A DNA stretch of 64,000 nucleotides from NCBI GenBank assembly GCA_030144725.1, contig JASKMD010000026.1:12267407-12331406 (forward strand), given 5' to 3'. Under the pieces are notes generated by a model, which was not told the origin of the DNA, searched no databases, and saw only the letters and a program-made list of their open reading frames with translations. The DNA comes from Haematococcus lacustris (Eukaryota > Chlorophyta > Chlorophyceae > Chlamydomonadales > Haematococcaceae). Made by a program: the position numbers and the translations under genes. Numbering within the stretch: position 1 is the first letter of the stretch; each line of letters begins with the position of its first letter. Below, piece by piece: positions 1-13,469 of the stretch.

Positions 1-1319
1 CATCTGTCCCTAGAATGAGTTCGTCGATTGTCGGATGCACGTTGGTTTGCTTGAAGAGGGAGTTAGCCTTCCGGCTGAGGTCTCTAGCGGTCTTAAGCTT
101 TCTGCCCAGTGCCAGTCTAATCCTGCACATGGTCCTGCGTTGGTAGTGCTGGCCTCCCCTTGTGAGGGTCTTAGTGTTGCATGTCTTTATAGCTGCCGTC
201 CTGCAGGTTTGTAGGAGGTTTGTGAGCATGGTGGCTGCGGTGTCTACGGCTTCCCTGACCGGGCGTCCTGCCACTGATGTCAGACGCTGTGGTTGTTGAG
301 GGTTGGTCTTGCCAAGTGTAGCCAGGTGGTGGGTAGCCTCTGTGTATATGGGGGCTAAGAAGGCTGTCAGTTCTGCATGCAATTGTGGGACGCCTGAGCT
401 GGGTTGTTGCACTGCCAGGCGGTAGGCTTCCCTGTCCTTGTTGGTAGTGGGGGTGGTGAGGATGGTGTGGCTGTGCTTCGGTGGTTTGTGTGGGGCTGCC
501 AGGTCTATGCCCAGGCGGGCTGTACTCAATGTGGCGGTGAGTGGCCTGTGGTCGCTCAGATAGACGTTGGTATCGACGTGCGTGCGGTGCTCAGGGCCGT
601 GTCTTGCGTCGCGTGTTAGAATAGCGTCGATGCGGCTGTTGCAGTGCGGTTGCTGGTAGGTCCAGGCCCGGTCGCCGGGGTCAGCTTCCTTCAGGTGCAT
701 TTTTGCGGCGAACCCCCTCATCATGCTGTCTTGTGTGTATTCGGTGTGCTCGGAACGATCCTCTGTTTTCATCGTGGCGTTGATATCTCCCGCCAGGATG
801 AGTGAGCCGGGCAGGTGGCCCGTGGCTGTTCGTATGTGTTCTTGCATTTTTCCTCGCATTAACAGCGCGTCCCCGTTGTTTCCCGACGGCCAATACGTGG
901 CGATGATGGTGAGCTGTTCGCACTGGTGTTGGTTGAGGGTCAGGATGACGCATCGTGCGTTCACCTCAGCGTCGATGCTCGGTGGAAGCATAGTGGTTTT
1001 CATTTGGATGGCTAAGTTGTGTTTGATGCCTATTAGTATGTCACTATGGCCTCTGTGTCGGTGTGTCGTATAGTCTGGCATGACTCTCCTCAGCCAGCCA
1101 GAGCCTGGATTGTTGCTCTTGGGCTGGGTCATGGTTTCAGTTAGGATCAGGATGTCCGGGCTGTGTTGATGCACAAGGTTCAGGACGTCGTTCCTGGACC
1201 TATGGAGGCTTCTGACGTTCAAGGTCGTTAGTGTGATATGCTGTCGGTTGTGTGTTGGTTGTGGCTGCCGGGTTGGCAAGGTGCTGTGTTGTGGGTGTGG
1301 TCCTGGGTGTTCAGGTAGG
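1..1319 (-). CDS. Non-LTR retrotransposon ORF2, N-terminal APE/EEP endonuclease (partial, runs off window)
   Basis: Open on the minus strand from the G tract at 1358-1375 down to position 1 without a stop. It encodes an AP-endonuclease-like (EEP/exo III-fold) domain, which nicks target DNA for target-primed reverse transcription. Motifs in order: NVRSLH (N codon about 1219), ILTET (catalytic E about 1138), TYWPSG, LAGDIN (D about 787), NSRIDAIL, and LSDHRPL (S-D-H about 556-548). After the SDH motif a basic linker leads toward the expected reverse transcriptase, which lies outside the window. The frame is +1 relative to the upstream protease ORF, which stops at 1320; the two frames are both open across the 18-G homopolymer, so a one-base slip or a length error there would fuse them. 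No ATG is needed if the proteins are joined. The motif set is strong; only the C-terminal identity (RT) is inferred. Confidence 0.93.
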
Positions 1320-3239
1320 TTATCGGTGGGGGGTGGCGGTATTGTGGGGTTGGCGGCGGGGGGGGGGGGGGGGGGCTGTGTTTAGGTATCTGTACATCAG
1401 GGTCTGCGTGTGCGGGTCCTTGGTTTGCGCTCTTGGCTTGGTCCGTCTTTTGTCTACGATGGTGCCCGATGTCGTGGGCCGTTTTGTAGAGCTGCTTGAC
1501 CGGTCTTGTAGAGTGGGAAGAGTGACTGTGGGGGCGACCCGGCGCAGTCGGGGCCGGGCCTGCTTGTCTGTCGGGTGGGTGTCTGCTGTGGCTGTTAGTA
1601 TGCGCTTGTAACTCGCTGGTTGTGCAGTGGGTAGCGGCCGGTCTGTTCGGGGGGTGTGCGCGGGTTGTGCGCCCAGGTCTTGGGTAGTAAGGTCGATGTG
1701 GGTGGTACGTAGATGTTGTTCCAGCTGCTCCGTTGTGGCGCGCCTTGTAGGGTCAGCTAGCCAGCATAGTGGGTGGATGAGGTTGGAATCCGCCGCGTCG
1801 CCCTTTTTAATTTGAACGAGTGTACCCTTCAGCTGAAGCCAGTCTTCCGGGGTGTCCAATCGGCATGGGCGGCCTTGTTCCGAGTCCAACCAGTGCCATG
1901 CGTTGTTAATGTGGCGGATGGTGGTAGCGTGATTGTGAGTAATGAGGACGGCGGCTGTGTTAGTGTAGCTGTCCGTCTTGCCCGTGAGCGTGGTGAGGAG
2001 CTCTGGTGTGATGTTGTTGTTGGTGGTGGTTGTGGCGGTAGGGCATAGGTGGAGGTCCTTGTGGTGGTGGTATAGGTAGTGGTTTATGGTGGAGATGGTG
2101 AAGTTGCCAGATTCCTCGTAGATGTGTGGGAGGCTGCTACGTAGTGGTATTATCCTGTGCTCCTGCCTTGCCTGGTTGGCAAGGCCTTGGATGTGTGTGT
2201 CGAGTGATTTGCAGTGGGTGATGACGTCTTCGGGCCAGATCATGGGTTTCCCTATGGCCATGTTGATGGCGTGCACAAGACAACATTGTTTGTATTGCCT
2301 TTCCATGTAGCATTGGGACGGGTCCTGGTTGTCTTCCTTGTGGCTGATAATGTGACTAATACCCTGTCGGGTGGTGGCCATTGTTTGGGCTGGTGTGGCT
2401 GCCGGGTCGGGTGCAATGACGAACACCTCGTGGAAGTGGTTCGTGTAAGAATGCGACAGCTCACAGATGGCTATAGCTGATTTACTGGAGCTGTCGGAAT
2501 CTAGGAGCTTCCACTGCCCACCCAACTTCCTGAGCGCCATGCTGTGGCCGTTCGTTTTGCACAAAAAGTTGAGTGTGGCGTACTCTATCGCTATGGTGTC
2601 AAGATTGTCGTCGTTCCAATCGTCTGCGGTGCGTAGCTGAGCGACACTCGTAAGAGTGAGGCCGTATTTGGTCCTAAGGTATAGGTGAATGACCTCGTCG
2701 CTCAAGGCGCCCCCGTCCCCTCGTGCGGTATGCCACGCCTTTTTGTCGCCTTCGTCTTGTAGTGTAGTGCCCCAGGCTGTCCAAAAGTTATGCAGGTCCT
2801 CAGGCTTCACCCATTCCTTTCCAGCTGCATTGTTGAGGGAGTGGGCCTGGCAGTTGCGATTCACCTGTGCTTCGAAAAACAAGGGGTTAGGGTTAACTTC
2901 TGGGTGATGCTCCTCATTGTGGGATGGGCCTGGGTTCGCTTCAATATCACCTCCTGCTAGCAACAACCAGCCTATATAGAGCAAGTAGATAGCACTGTAG
3001 CAGGGGGACATGACGCCAAGGCAATGTGCTAGCTTGGTTGATAGGGCTGGGATGCTCATGCGGGTAGGCAGATCAGGCATGCGGTTGATGCGCAGAATGT
3101 ATATTGTGTACCGTTGCAAAGTCGTGTTGTATTGGTGAACTAGGATGCTGGTGCTTTCTGGGTTGGATGTGTAGTGGCCATGCGACTGCCAGCTAGTGAG
3201 GGCTGTTGACAGGTGCATCAAGGCAGTGTGACGTTCCAC
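1320..3239 (-). CDS. Retroelement ORF1: 2A-like peptide plus two tandem Josephin-like cysteine protease domains
   Basis: 639 aa. A hydrophobic stretch (about residues 77-95) runs straight into GDIEANPGP (97-105), which matches the 2A consensus D-x-E-x-N-P-G|P; skipping would separate residue 104 from 105. Domain 1 has NRNCQAHSLNNAAG (Cys130), NGHSMALRKLGGQW (His232) and LLDSDS (Asp247), the order and spacing of a Josephin (ataxin-3-like) papain-fold deubiquitinase. Domain 2 repeats it: QCCLVHAINMAIG (Cys319/320), ITHNHATTIRHINN (His435/437) and WHWLDSEQG (Asp452). A basic Ser/Thr/Pro tail ends in a poly-Pro run encoded by the C18 tract. ATG candidates are codon 1, M54, M61 and M77; M77 (3009-3011) would give a minimal signal-like leader plus 2A. 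OTU and ULP1 proteases are known from some non-LTR elements; a Josephin pair is my reading of the motifs. Family assignment is inferred, the motifs are seen. Confidence 0.82.
   Translation of the reverse strand: MERHTALMHLSTALTSWQSHGHYTSNPESTSILVHQYNTTLQRYTIYILRINRMPDLPTRMSIPALSTKLAHCLGVMSPCYSAIYLLYIGWLLLAGGDIEANPGPSHNEEHHPEVNPNPLFFEAQVNRNCQAHSLNNAAGKEWVKPEDLHNFWTAWGTTLQDEGDKKAWHTARGDGGALSDEVIHLYLRTKYGLTLTSVAQLRTADDWNDDNLDTIAIEYATLNFLCKTNGHSMALRKLGGQWKLLDSDSSSKSAIAICELSHSYTNHFHEVFVIAPDPAATPAQTMATTRQGISHIISHKEDNQDPSQCYMERQYKQCCLVHAINMAIGKPMIWPEDVITHCKSLDTHIQGLANQARQEHRIIPLRSSLPHIYEESGNFTISTINHYLYHHHKDLHLCPTATTTTNNNITPELLTTLTGKTDSYTNTAAVLITHNHATTIRHINNAWHWLDSEQGRPCRLDTPEDWLQLKGTLVQIKKGDAADSNLIHPLCWLADPTRRATTEQLEQHLRTTHIDLTTQDLGAQPAHTPRTDRPLPTAQPASYKRILTATADTHPTDKQARPRLRRVAPTVTLPTLQDRSSSSTKRPTTSGTIVDKRRTKPRAQTKDPHTQTLMYRYLNTAPPPPPRRQPHNTATPHR
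1358..1375. repeat. G18 homopolymer at the ORF1/ORF2 frame junction
   Basis: Eighteen consecutive G on the plus strand (C18 in the element's sense strand, encoding Pro). The protease frame and the endonuclease frame, offset by one base, are both open through it. It could be a slippery site, a mutational hot spot or a sequencing-length error. Confidence 0.9.
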
Positions 3240-3333
3240 TGAGCCATCAAGGTAGAGGTACAGGGTGTAGGCAGATCCAACAGAGACCGCTCTCCATCTC
3301 CTGATTTTCTTAAGGTGTCGTCGGAGGCAAGCT

Positions 3334-3468
3334 CTAGATTGGGAAGGGGTAACAGCAGGGGGTGGGGGGGTGGGGGGGATAGCCCCTAATTAAAGCGATG
3401 CTGGCGATAGCAATGGCGATGTGTGCCATCCAGCTGAGTGTCTCGTGTCCGTAGTCATAGTTGGGCAT
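3334..3468 (-). CDS. Small ORF with hydrophobic segment upstream of retroelement ORF1
   Basis: 44-aa ATG ORF starting MPNYDYGHETLSW, followed by a short hydrophobic stretch (MAHIAIAIASIALI) and a Pro-rich tail caused by C runs. It sits between the repeat-built ORF (ends 3480) and ORF1 (starts 3239 or later) on the same strand, so it may be a leader ORF of the same transcript. I do not recognise it. It could be chance. Confidence 0.25.
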   Translation of the reverse strand: MPNYDYGHETLSWMAHIAIAIASIALIRGYPPHPPTPCCYPFPI

Positions 3469-3479
3469 GGTGCTAGTGT

Positions 3480-5366
3480 CTATAGTGTCGGCTGTCTGAA
3501 GGCATGAGGGTACCTGTAATTGTAGGCATGATGGTGCCTGATGCGGGGCAGCAGGCCAGCATGGGCAGCATGCGTGGCTGCTCCTGGCAGCGTGGTGGGC
3601 TGAACGCACCGCTGCACACTCTCAGACTTGTTGTTGTAGGCATGAGGGTACCTGTTGCGGGGCGGCAGGCCAGCATGGGCAGCATGCATGGCTGCTCCTG
3701 GCAGCGTCATGGGCTGAGTACACCGTTGCACACTCTCTGACCTGTAATTGTAGGCATGAGGGTGCCTGATGCGGGGCAGCAGGCCAGCATGGGCAGCATG
3801 CGTGGCTGCTCCTGGCAGCGTGGTGGGCTGAACGCACCGCTGCACACTCTCAGACTTGTTGTTGTAGGCATGGCGGCACCTGCTGCGGGGCAGCAGGCCA
3901 GCATGGGCAGCATGCATGGCTGCTCCTGGCAGTGTCATGGGCTCAACCCACCCCTGCGCACTTTCTGACTTGTTGTTGTAGGCATGAGGGTACCTGTTGC
4001 GGGGCAGGAGGCCAGCGTGGGCAGCATGCGTGGCTGCTCCTGGCAGCGTGGTGGGCTGAGCACACTGCTGCACACTCCCTGACTTGTTGTTGTAGGCATG
4101 AGGGTACCTGCTGCGAAGCAGCAGGCCAGCATGGGTGGCGGCAATAACATGGGCTGGCAGGTGGTGGTGGGGCGGAGCGCCATGTACCATGTCGACCTGC
4201 ATGTCAACATGGGCAGCTTGCATTTGTGAACTGGCCGGCTGATCATGCCAGGCTGCAGCAGGACGGTCTGGTAGGTGGTGGTGAGGCTGAGCGCCATGGG
4301 TTGTGCATTGGGGTATAGCCCCTAGGGATGTGTGTTGGGGTATAGCCCCTAGGGATGTGTGTTGGGGTATAGCCCCTAGGGATGTGTGTTGGGGTATAGC
4401 CCCTAGGGATGTGTGTTGGGGTATAGCCCCTAGGGATGTGTGTTGGGGTATAGCCCCTAGGGATGTGTGTTGGGGTATAGCCCCTAGGGATGTGTGTTGG
4501 GGTATAGCCCCTAGGGATGTGTGTTGGGGTATAGCCCCTAGGGATGTGTGTTGGGGTATAGCCCCTAGGGATGTGTGTTGGGGTATAGCCCCTAGGGATG
4601 TGTGTTGGGGTATAGCCCCTAGGGATGTGTGTTGGGGTATAGCCCCTAGGGATGTGTGTTGGGGTATAGCCCCTAGGGATGTGTGTTGGGGTATAGCCCC
4701 TAGGGATGTGTGTTGGGGTATAGCCCCTAGGGATGTGTGTTGGGGTATAGCCCCTAGGGATGTGTGTTGGGGTATAGCCCCTAGGGATGTGTGTTGGGGT
4801 ATAGCCCCTAGGGATGTGTGTTGGGGTATAGCCCCTAGGGATGTGTGTTGGGGTATAGCCCCTAGGGATGTGTGTTGGGGTATAGCCCCTAGGGATGTGT
4901 GTTGGGGTATGGCCCCTAGGGATGTGTGTTGGGGTGTAGCCCCTAGGGAGTAGGTCGCTGGTGAGTAGGGGGGTGCGTTCCCATCTCTCTTGCCTCGGGG
5001 TTGTTCCCTCGGCTCTCCAACCTGACCTCGGGGTTTTTCCCTTGGCATTGTGTGTTGCCTAGGGGGTTTTTCCCCCGGCGTGTAGTGTTTGTGGCAGTCA
5101 ATGCAGGCCAGGACTCCTGTCTGTCTGTCCTTAACACCTGTCTGTCCAAGCGCCGTCTCGGCCATTCCTGCGCTGTGTCTAGCGCTATATCTTGCCGTCT
5201 CGCCGCCACCCTGTTGGAGCCTTGTGTTGTCGCAGCAATAGTGCAGCTGTAACAGCAATATGAAGACGAGTCTGGCTGCCTTGTTGGGCTTACCAGGCAT
5301 TCGGCTAACGCGATGTCCCAGTGCGTGGAGGGGGCCCACGGTTCGAATGGTAGCGTCGTTCCACAT
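3480..5366 (-). CDS. Repeat-built ORF upstream of the retroelement (possible ORF0 or host gene)
   Basis: 628 aa from a true ATG at 5366. Residues about 1-140 are non-repetitive, with a hydrophobic patch (LVFILLLQLHYCC) and CIDCHKHYTPGEKP, which superficially resembles a zinc-finger linker. Then come about 24 copies of a 9-aa repeat (LGAIPQHTS, from the 27-bp array) and about five copies of a 38-aa repeat (from the 114-bp array) containing HAAHAGLLPR and YPHAYNNKSES. Both units are multiples of three, so the frame stays open. Same strand as the retroelement and 240 bp upstream of its ORF1. Either a real repetitive protein or an untranslated 5' monomer array that happens to be open; other frames of the 27-bp array are open too, which weakens the coding case. 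Confidence 0.35.
   Translation of the reverse strand: MWNDATIRTVGPLHALGHRVSRMPGKPNKAARLVFILLLQLHYCCDNTRLQQGGGETARYSARHSAGMAETALGQTGVKDRQTGVLACIDCHKHYTPGEKPPRQHTMPREKPRGQVGEPREQPRGKRDGNAPPYSPATYSLGATPQHTSLGAIPQHTSLGAIPQHTSLGAIPQHTSLGAIPQHTSLGAIPQHTSLGAIPQHTSLGAIPQHTSLGAIPQHTSLGAIPQHTSLGAIPQHTSLGAIPQHTSLGAIPQHTSLGAIPQHTSLGAIPQHTSLGAIPQHTSLGAIPQHTSLGAIPQHTSLGAIPQHTSLGAIPQHTSLGAIPQHTSLGAIPQHTSLGAIPQHTSLGAIPQCTTHGAQPHHHLPDRPAAAWHDQPASSQMQAAHVDMQVDMVHGAPPHHHLPAHVIAATHAGLLLRSRYPHAYNNKSGSVQQCAQPTTLPGAATHAAHAGLLPRNRYPHAYNNKSESAQGWVEPMTLPGAAMHAAHAGLLPRSRCRHAYNNKSESVQRCVQPTTLPGAATHAAHAGLLPRIRHPHAYNYRSESVQRCTQPMTLPGAAMHAAHAGLPPRNRYPHAYNNKSESVQRCVQPTTLPGAATHAAHAGLLPRIRHHHAYNYRYPHAFRQPTL
3504..4135. repeat. 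114-bp tandem repeat, about 5.5 units
   Basis: Units begin near GTAGGCATGAGGGTACCTG at about 3524, 3638, 3752, 3866, 3981 and 4095, with substitutions between copies and a constant block around GGCCAGCATGGGCAGCATGC. Lies directly upstream of the minus-strand retroelement ORFs. Confidence 0.9.
4303..4950. repeat. 27-bp tandem repeat, 24 nearly identical units
   Basis: Each unit contains GGGGTATAGCCCCTAGG, with a short inverted GGGG/CCCC pair and a CCTAGG palindrome. Only the outermost copies carry substitutions, so the array is recently homogenised. It encodes the 9-aa repeat of the minus-strand ORF. Confidence 0.97.
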
Positions 5367-5794
5367 ATGACTCGGGCTGAAATGAGGCGTAGATTGCAGT
5401 GGTGTACAGCGTTACGGCAGGAGGTGGACGGATGTTCGCCAAAACTTCTTCGGTTTTCGCAAACCGAAAAAGTCCCCCTAGGACACGGGCCATACCTCTT
5501 CACTGGCTGGGAATTTTTGCATGCCACCTACTAGGTTGGGCAGCTGTAACCACCCTCCACAACCTCTCATACTCACATTTCATTAATTGTCACTTTGGTC
5601 ACACGGTGCCAACTCCCTTAGCCAAAATCAGGGTCACAGCCCCACACCTGGCTCAGCAACGCGACACCGAGTGAGAATTACACTTTGGCCCAAGAGAGTC
5701 TTGTCATCCTCTAGGTTACAGCAACCCACATACCAAGTATCAGACCTCAACTCTCAGATTTTTCAAGCCAGCCAGGCCTTAATTTGCACGAGTG
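5367..5794. other. Intergenic interval, no supported gene
   Basis: Non-repetitive sequence upstream of the repeat-built ORF and the 39-bp satellite. The short open frames here overlap one another and show no family motif; I see no gene. Confidence 0.6.
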
Positions 5795-6385
5795 GGGGTC
5801 TACAGTACTGAAGGGGTCTACAGTACCTTGTGGGGTCTACAGTACTGTAGGGGTCTACAGTACCTTGTGGGGTCTACAGTACTGTAGGGGTCTACAGTAC
5901 CTTGTGGGGTCTACAGTACTGTAGGGGTCTACAGTACCTTGTGGGGTCTACAGTACTGTAGGGGTCTACAGTACCTTGTGGGGTCTACAGTACTGTAGGG
6001 GTCAACAGTACCTTGTGGGGTCTACAGTACTGAAGGGGTCTACAGTACCTTGTGGGGTCTACAGTACTGTAGGGGTCTACAGTACCTTGTGGGGTCTACA
6101 GTACTGTAGGGGTCTACAGTACCTTGTGGGGTCTACAGTACTGTAGGGGTCTACAGTACCTTGTGGGGTCTACAGTACTGTAGGGGTCAACAGTACCTTG
6201 TGGGGTCTACAGTACTGAAGGGGTCTACAGTACCTTGTGGGGTCTACAGTACTGTAGGGGTCTACAGTACCTTGTGGGGTCTACAGTACTGTAGGGGTCT
6301 ATAGTACCTTGTGGGGTCTACAGTACTGTAGGGGTCTATAGTACCTTGTGGGGTCTACAGTACTGTAGGGGTCTACAGTACCTTC
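5795..6385. repeat. 39-bp satellite built of two GGTCTACAGTAC half-units (copy 1)
   Basis: About 15 units. Each unit pairs a half-unit GGTCTACAGTACCTTGTGG with one containing CTACAGTACTGTAG, a perfect 14-bp palindrome. Each half carries one GTAC. Higher-order repetition is visible: rare variants such as GTCAACAG recur within the array. The same satellite occurs at 17924-18515. Confidence 0.97.
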
Positions 6386-6560
6386 ACTCACGATAATAAG
6401 GCCGACGCGAGGGTCTTTTTTGCATCGGATGGACATTCTGCTCCGATAGAACGATAGATCGTTGAGTTTAAGGGGGACCTCGCTCTTGAATGAAGTCCTA
6501 ACTCGCAGCGGTTGCGGAGATATAACAATCCGCGTGCGAGGTACCCCCCCCTTTTTAGGA

Positions 6561-7104
6561 ATCTGTACAGATGCCCGTCTAATGGGCCTGCCATCTGTAC
6601 AGATGCATGTCGATGGCCCCAAGGATATGCGGCATCTGTACAGATGCCTTCCTTGCATCTGTACAGATAGCTAACCTTAGGAATCTGTACGGATTATTTT
6701 GGGATATCTGTACAGATACAAGCATCTGTACAGATATTTATAGGTAAATCTGTACAGATAGCATTAAGGAAAATCTGTACAGATATTGAGAGGTTATCTG
6801 TACAGATTCCCGGGGATGTATATCTGTACAGATGGCGATAATTAGCATCTGTACAGATAAACCTATAATTATCTGTACAGATGCCCAAAGATTAAATCTG
6901 AACAGATAGCAAGGATAAAATCTGTACAGATGTCGACAAGTGGTATCTGTACAGATTGCAAGAGCTGTATCTGTACAGATTCCCGGGGGTATTTATCTGT
7001 ACAGATGGCGATAATTAGTATCTGTACAGATTAACCTATAACTATCTGTACAGATGCCCAAAGATTAAATCTGAACAGATAGCAAGGATAAAATCTGTAC
7101 AGAT
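6561..7104. repeat. Array of 12-bp palindrome ATCTGTACAGAT at about 24-30 bp spacing
   Basis: I count about 19 perfect copies of ATCTGTACAGAT plus a few one-base variants (CTGAACAG, CTGTACGG) in about 540 bp. The intervening sequence is short and variable, and AT-richer than the surroundings. A block of about 170 bp carrying seven or eight copies is itself duplicated (about 6797-6935 and 6967-7104). Three more copies, two of them degenerate, lie at 15528-15590. Confidence 0.95.
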
Positions 7105-7267
7105 GTCGACAAGTGGTGAGAGCATGGCAATGACCCTACGTTCTGACGGGTGCCGGCACCATTTTGACGGGTGGGCGGTCTCATTTCCTTAGGAAAACAT
7201 ACCGGTCAAGGCCAAATGAGCAATTCGGACTATCGACCTCCGTTTTGACCGGTCCTGTCAGGAGCTG

Positions 7268-8620
7268 AAGAGAGCGTGACCAAACGGAGCGACTGTCGCG
7301 ACTGTTGTGACTGTTGTGACTGGAGGCCGGGATGGCCAGGCAGGCCTAAACGGAGCAAACGGAGTGACTGTTGTGACTGTTGTGACTGGAGGCCGGGATG
7401 GCCAGGCAGGCCTAAACGGAGCAAACGGAGTGACTGTTGTGACTGTTGTGACTGGAGGCCGGGATGGCCAGGCAGGCCTAAACGGAGCAAACGGAGTGAC
7501 TGTTGTGACTGTTGTGACTGGAGGCCGGGATGGCCAGGCAGGCTTAAACGGAGCAAACGGAGCAAACGGAGTGACTGTTGTGACTGGAGGCCGGGATGGC
7601 TTGGCAGGCCTAAACGGAGCGACTGTCGCGACTGTTGTGACTGTTGTGACTGGAGGCCGGGATGGCCAAGCAGGGCCTTAACGGAGCAAACGGAGTGACT
7701 GTTGTGACTGTTGTGACTGGAGGACGGGATGGCCAGGCAGGCCTAAACGGAGCAAACGGAGTGACGGTTGTGACTGTTGTGACTGGAGGCCGGGATGGCC
7801 AGGCTGGCTTAAACGGAGCAAACGGAGTGACTGTTGTGACTGTTGTGACTGTTGTGACTGGAGGCCGGGATAGCCAGGCAGGGCCTAAACGGAGCAAACG
7901 GAGCAGACGGAGTGACTGTTGTGACTGGAGGCCGGGAGGGCCAGGCAGGGCCTAAACGGAGCAAACGGAGTGACTGTTGTGACTGTTGTGACTGGAGGCC
8001 GGGATGGCCAGGCAGGCCTAAACGGAGCAAACGGAGTGACTGTTGTGACTGTTGTGACTGGAGGCCGGGATGGCCAGGCAGGCTTAAACGGAGCAAACGG
8101 AGTGACTGTTGTGACTGTTGTGACTGGAGGCCGGGATGGCCAGGCAGGCCTAAACGGAGCAAACGGAGTGACTGTTGTGACTGTTGTGACTGGAGGCCGG
8201 GATGGCCAGGCAGGCTTAAACGGAGCAAACGGAGCAAACGGAGTGACTGTTGCGACTGGAGGCCGGGATGGCTTGGCAGGCCTAAACGGAGCGACTGTCG
8301 CGACTGTTGTGACTGTTGTGACTGGAGGCCGGGATGGCCAAGCAGGGCCTTAACGGAGCAAACGGAGTGACTGTTGTGACTGTTGTGACTGGAGGACGGG
8401 ATGGCCAGGCAGGCCTTAACGGAGCAAACGGAGTGACTGTTGTGACTGTTGTGACTGGAGGCAGGGATGGCCAGGCAGGCCTAAACGGAGAAAACGGAGT
8501 GACTGTTGTGACTGTTGTGACTGGAGGCAGGGATGGCCAGGCAGGCCTAAACGGAGCAAACGTAGTGACTGTCGTGATTGTTGTGACTGGAGGCGGGGAT
8601 AGCCAGGCAGGCCTAAACGG
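7268..8620. repeat. 66-bp satellite, about 20 units
   Basis: Each unit has an internal repeat of TGTTGTGAC, then GGAGGCCGGGATGGCCAGGC, then AAACGGAGCAAACGGAG. Larger multi-unit blocks are repeated (7276-7690 resembles 7912-8370). The period is a multiple of three, so several frames stay open; the resulting collagen-like products are treated as artefacts. Degenerate inverted relatives lie at about 15030-15330. Confidence 0.97.
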
Positions 8621-8622
8621 AG

Positions 8623-13089
<4,467 letters not shown>

Positions 13090-13469
13090 TCATGTTCGCT
13101 GGCCCTCCGCTGGCATTGCCACGGGTGCTCCAGCACAACGTGTTTGGCCTGGGTATCCCTCTACAGCCTAACGGGAAAAGGCATCGCACACGGCCGCAGG
13201 CACAACAGCAGGTGCAGCCACAAGCAACCCGCGCAGCAGTTGGATCAGAGCGCAACGGTTCGCGGGATTTGCCTTCATTGCGGTGAGGACATGTTCATCA
13301 ACAACTTGCTAGTGCCATGATACGCGCTTGAAGAATCACTTGCAAGTGCCATGAAAAGCCCAGGAAGCCGCTGTGAGGTGCTCTGAGGACACTGCAGCCA
13401 TTTCCTGAGCTATAAGGCCTTATTAATCAGCTTGTTGAGCCTGAGCTGGCTGATGTTTGCTTGCAGTTG
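13090..13469. other. Unique flank of the CTG domain, no confident gene
   Basis: Short open frames run on here. One contains RGICLHCGED followed soon by a stop, slightly reminiscent of a BED/zinc-binding patch of hAT transposases, too weak to call. Confidence 0.4.

Noticed and set aside
5330..5370. tRNA-like GGTTCGAAT stretch
   Set aside because: No matching acceptor or anticodon arms around it.
6561..7104. CRISPR-like array
   Set aside because: The repeat is only a 12-bp palindrome, spacers are too short and unequal, no cas genes, and the context is eukaryotic.
7276..8370. Collagen-like frames (VTVVTGGRDGQAGLNGANG)
   Set aside because: The 66-bp satellite has a period divisible by three, so frames stay open on both strands; no signal peptide or true G-x-y pattern.
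13090..13320. BED zinc-finger or hAT transposase fragment
   Set aside because: Only one short C-x2-C-like motif, no ligand His pair, and stops in all frames nearby.
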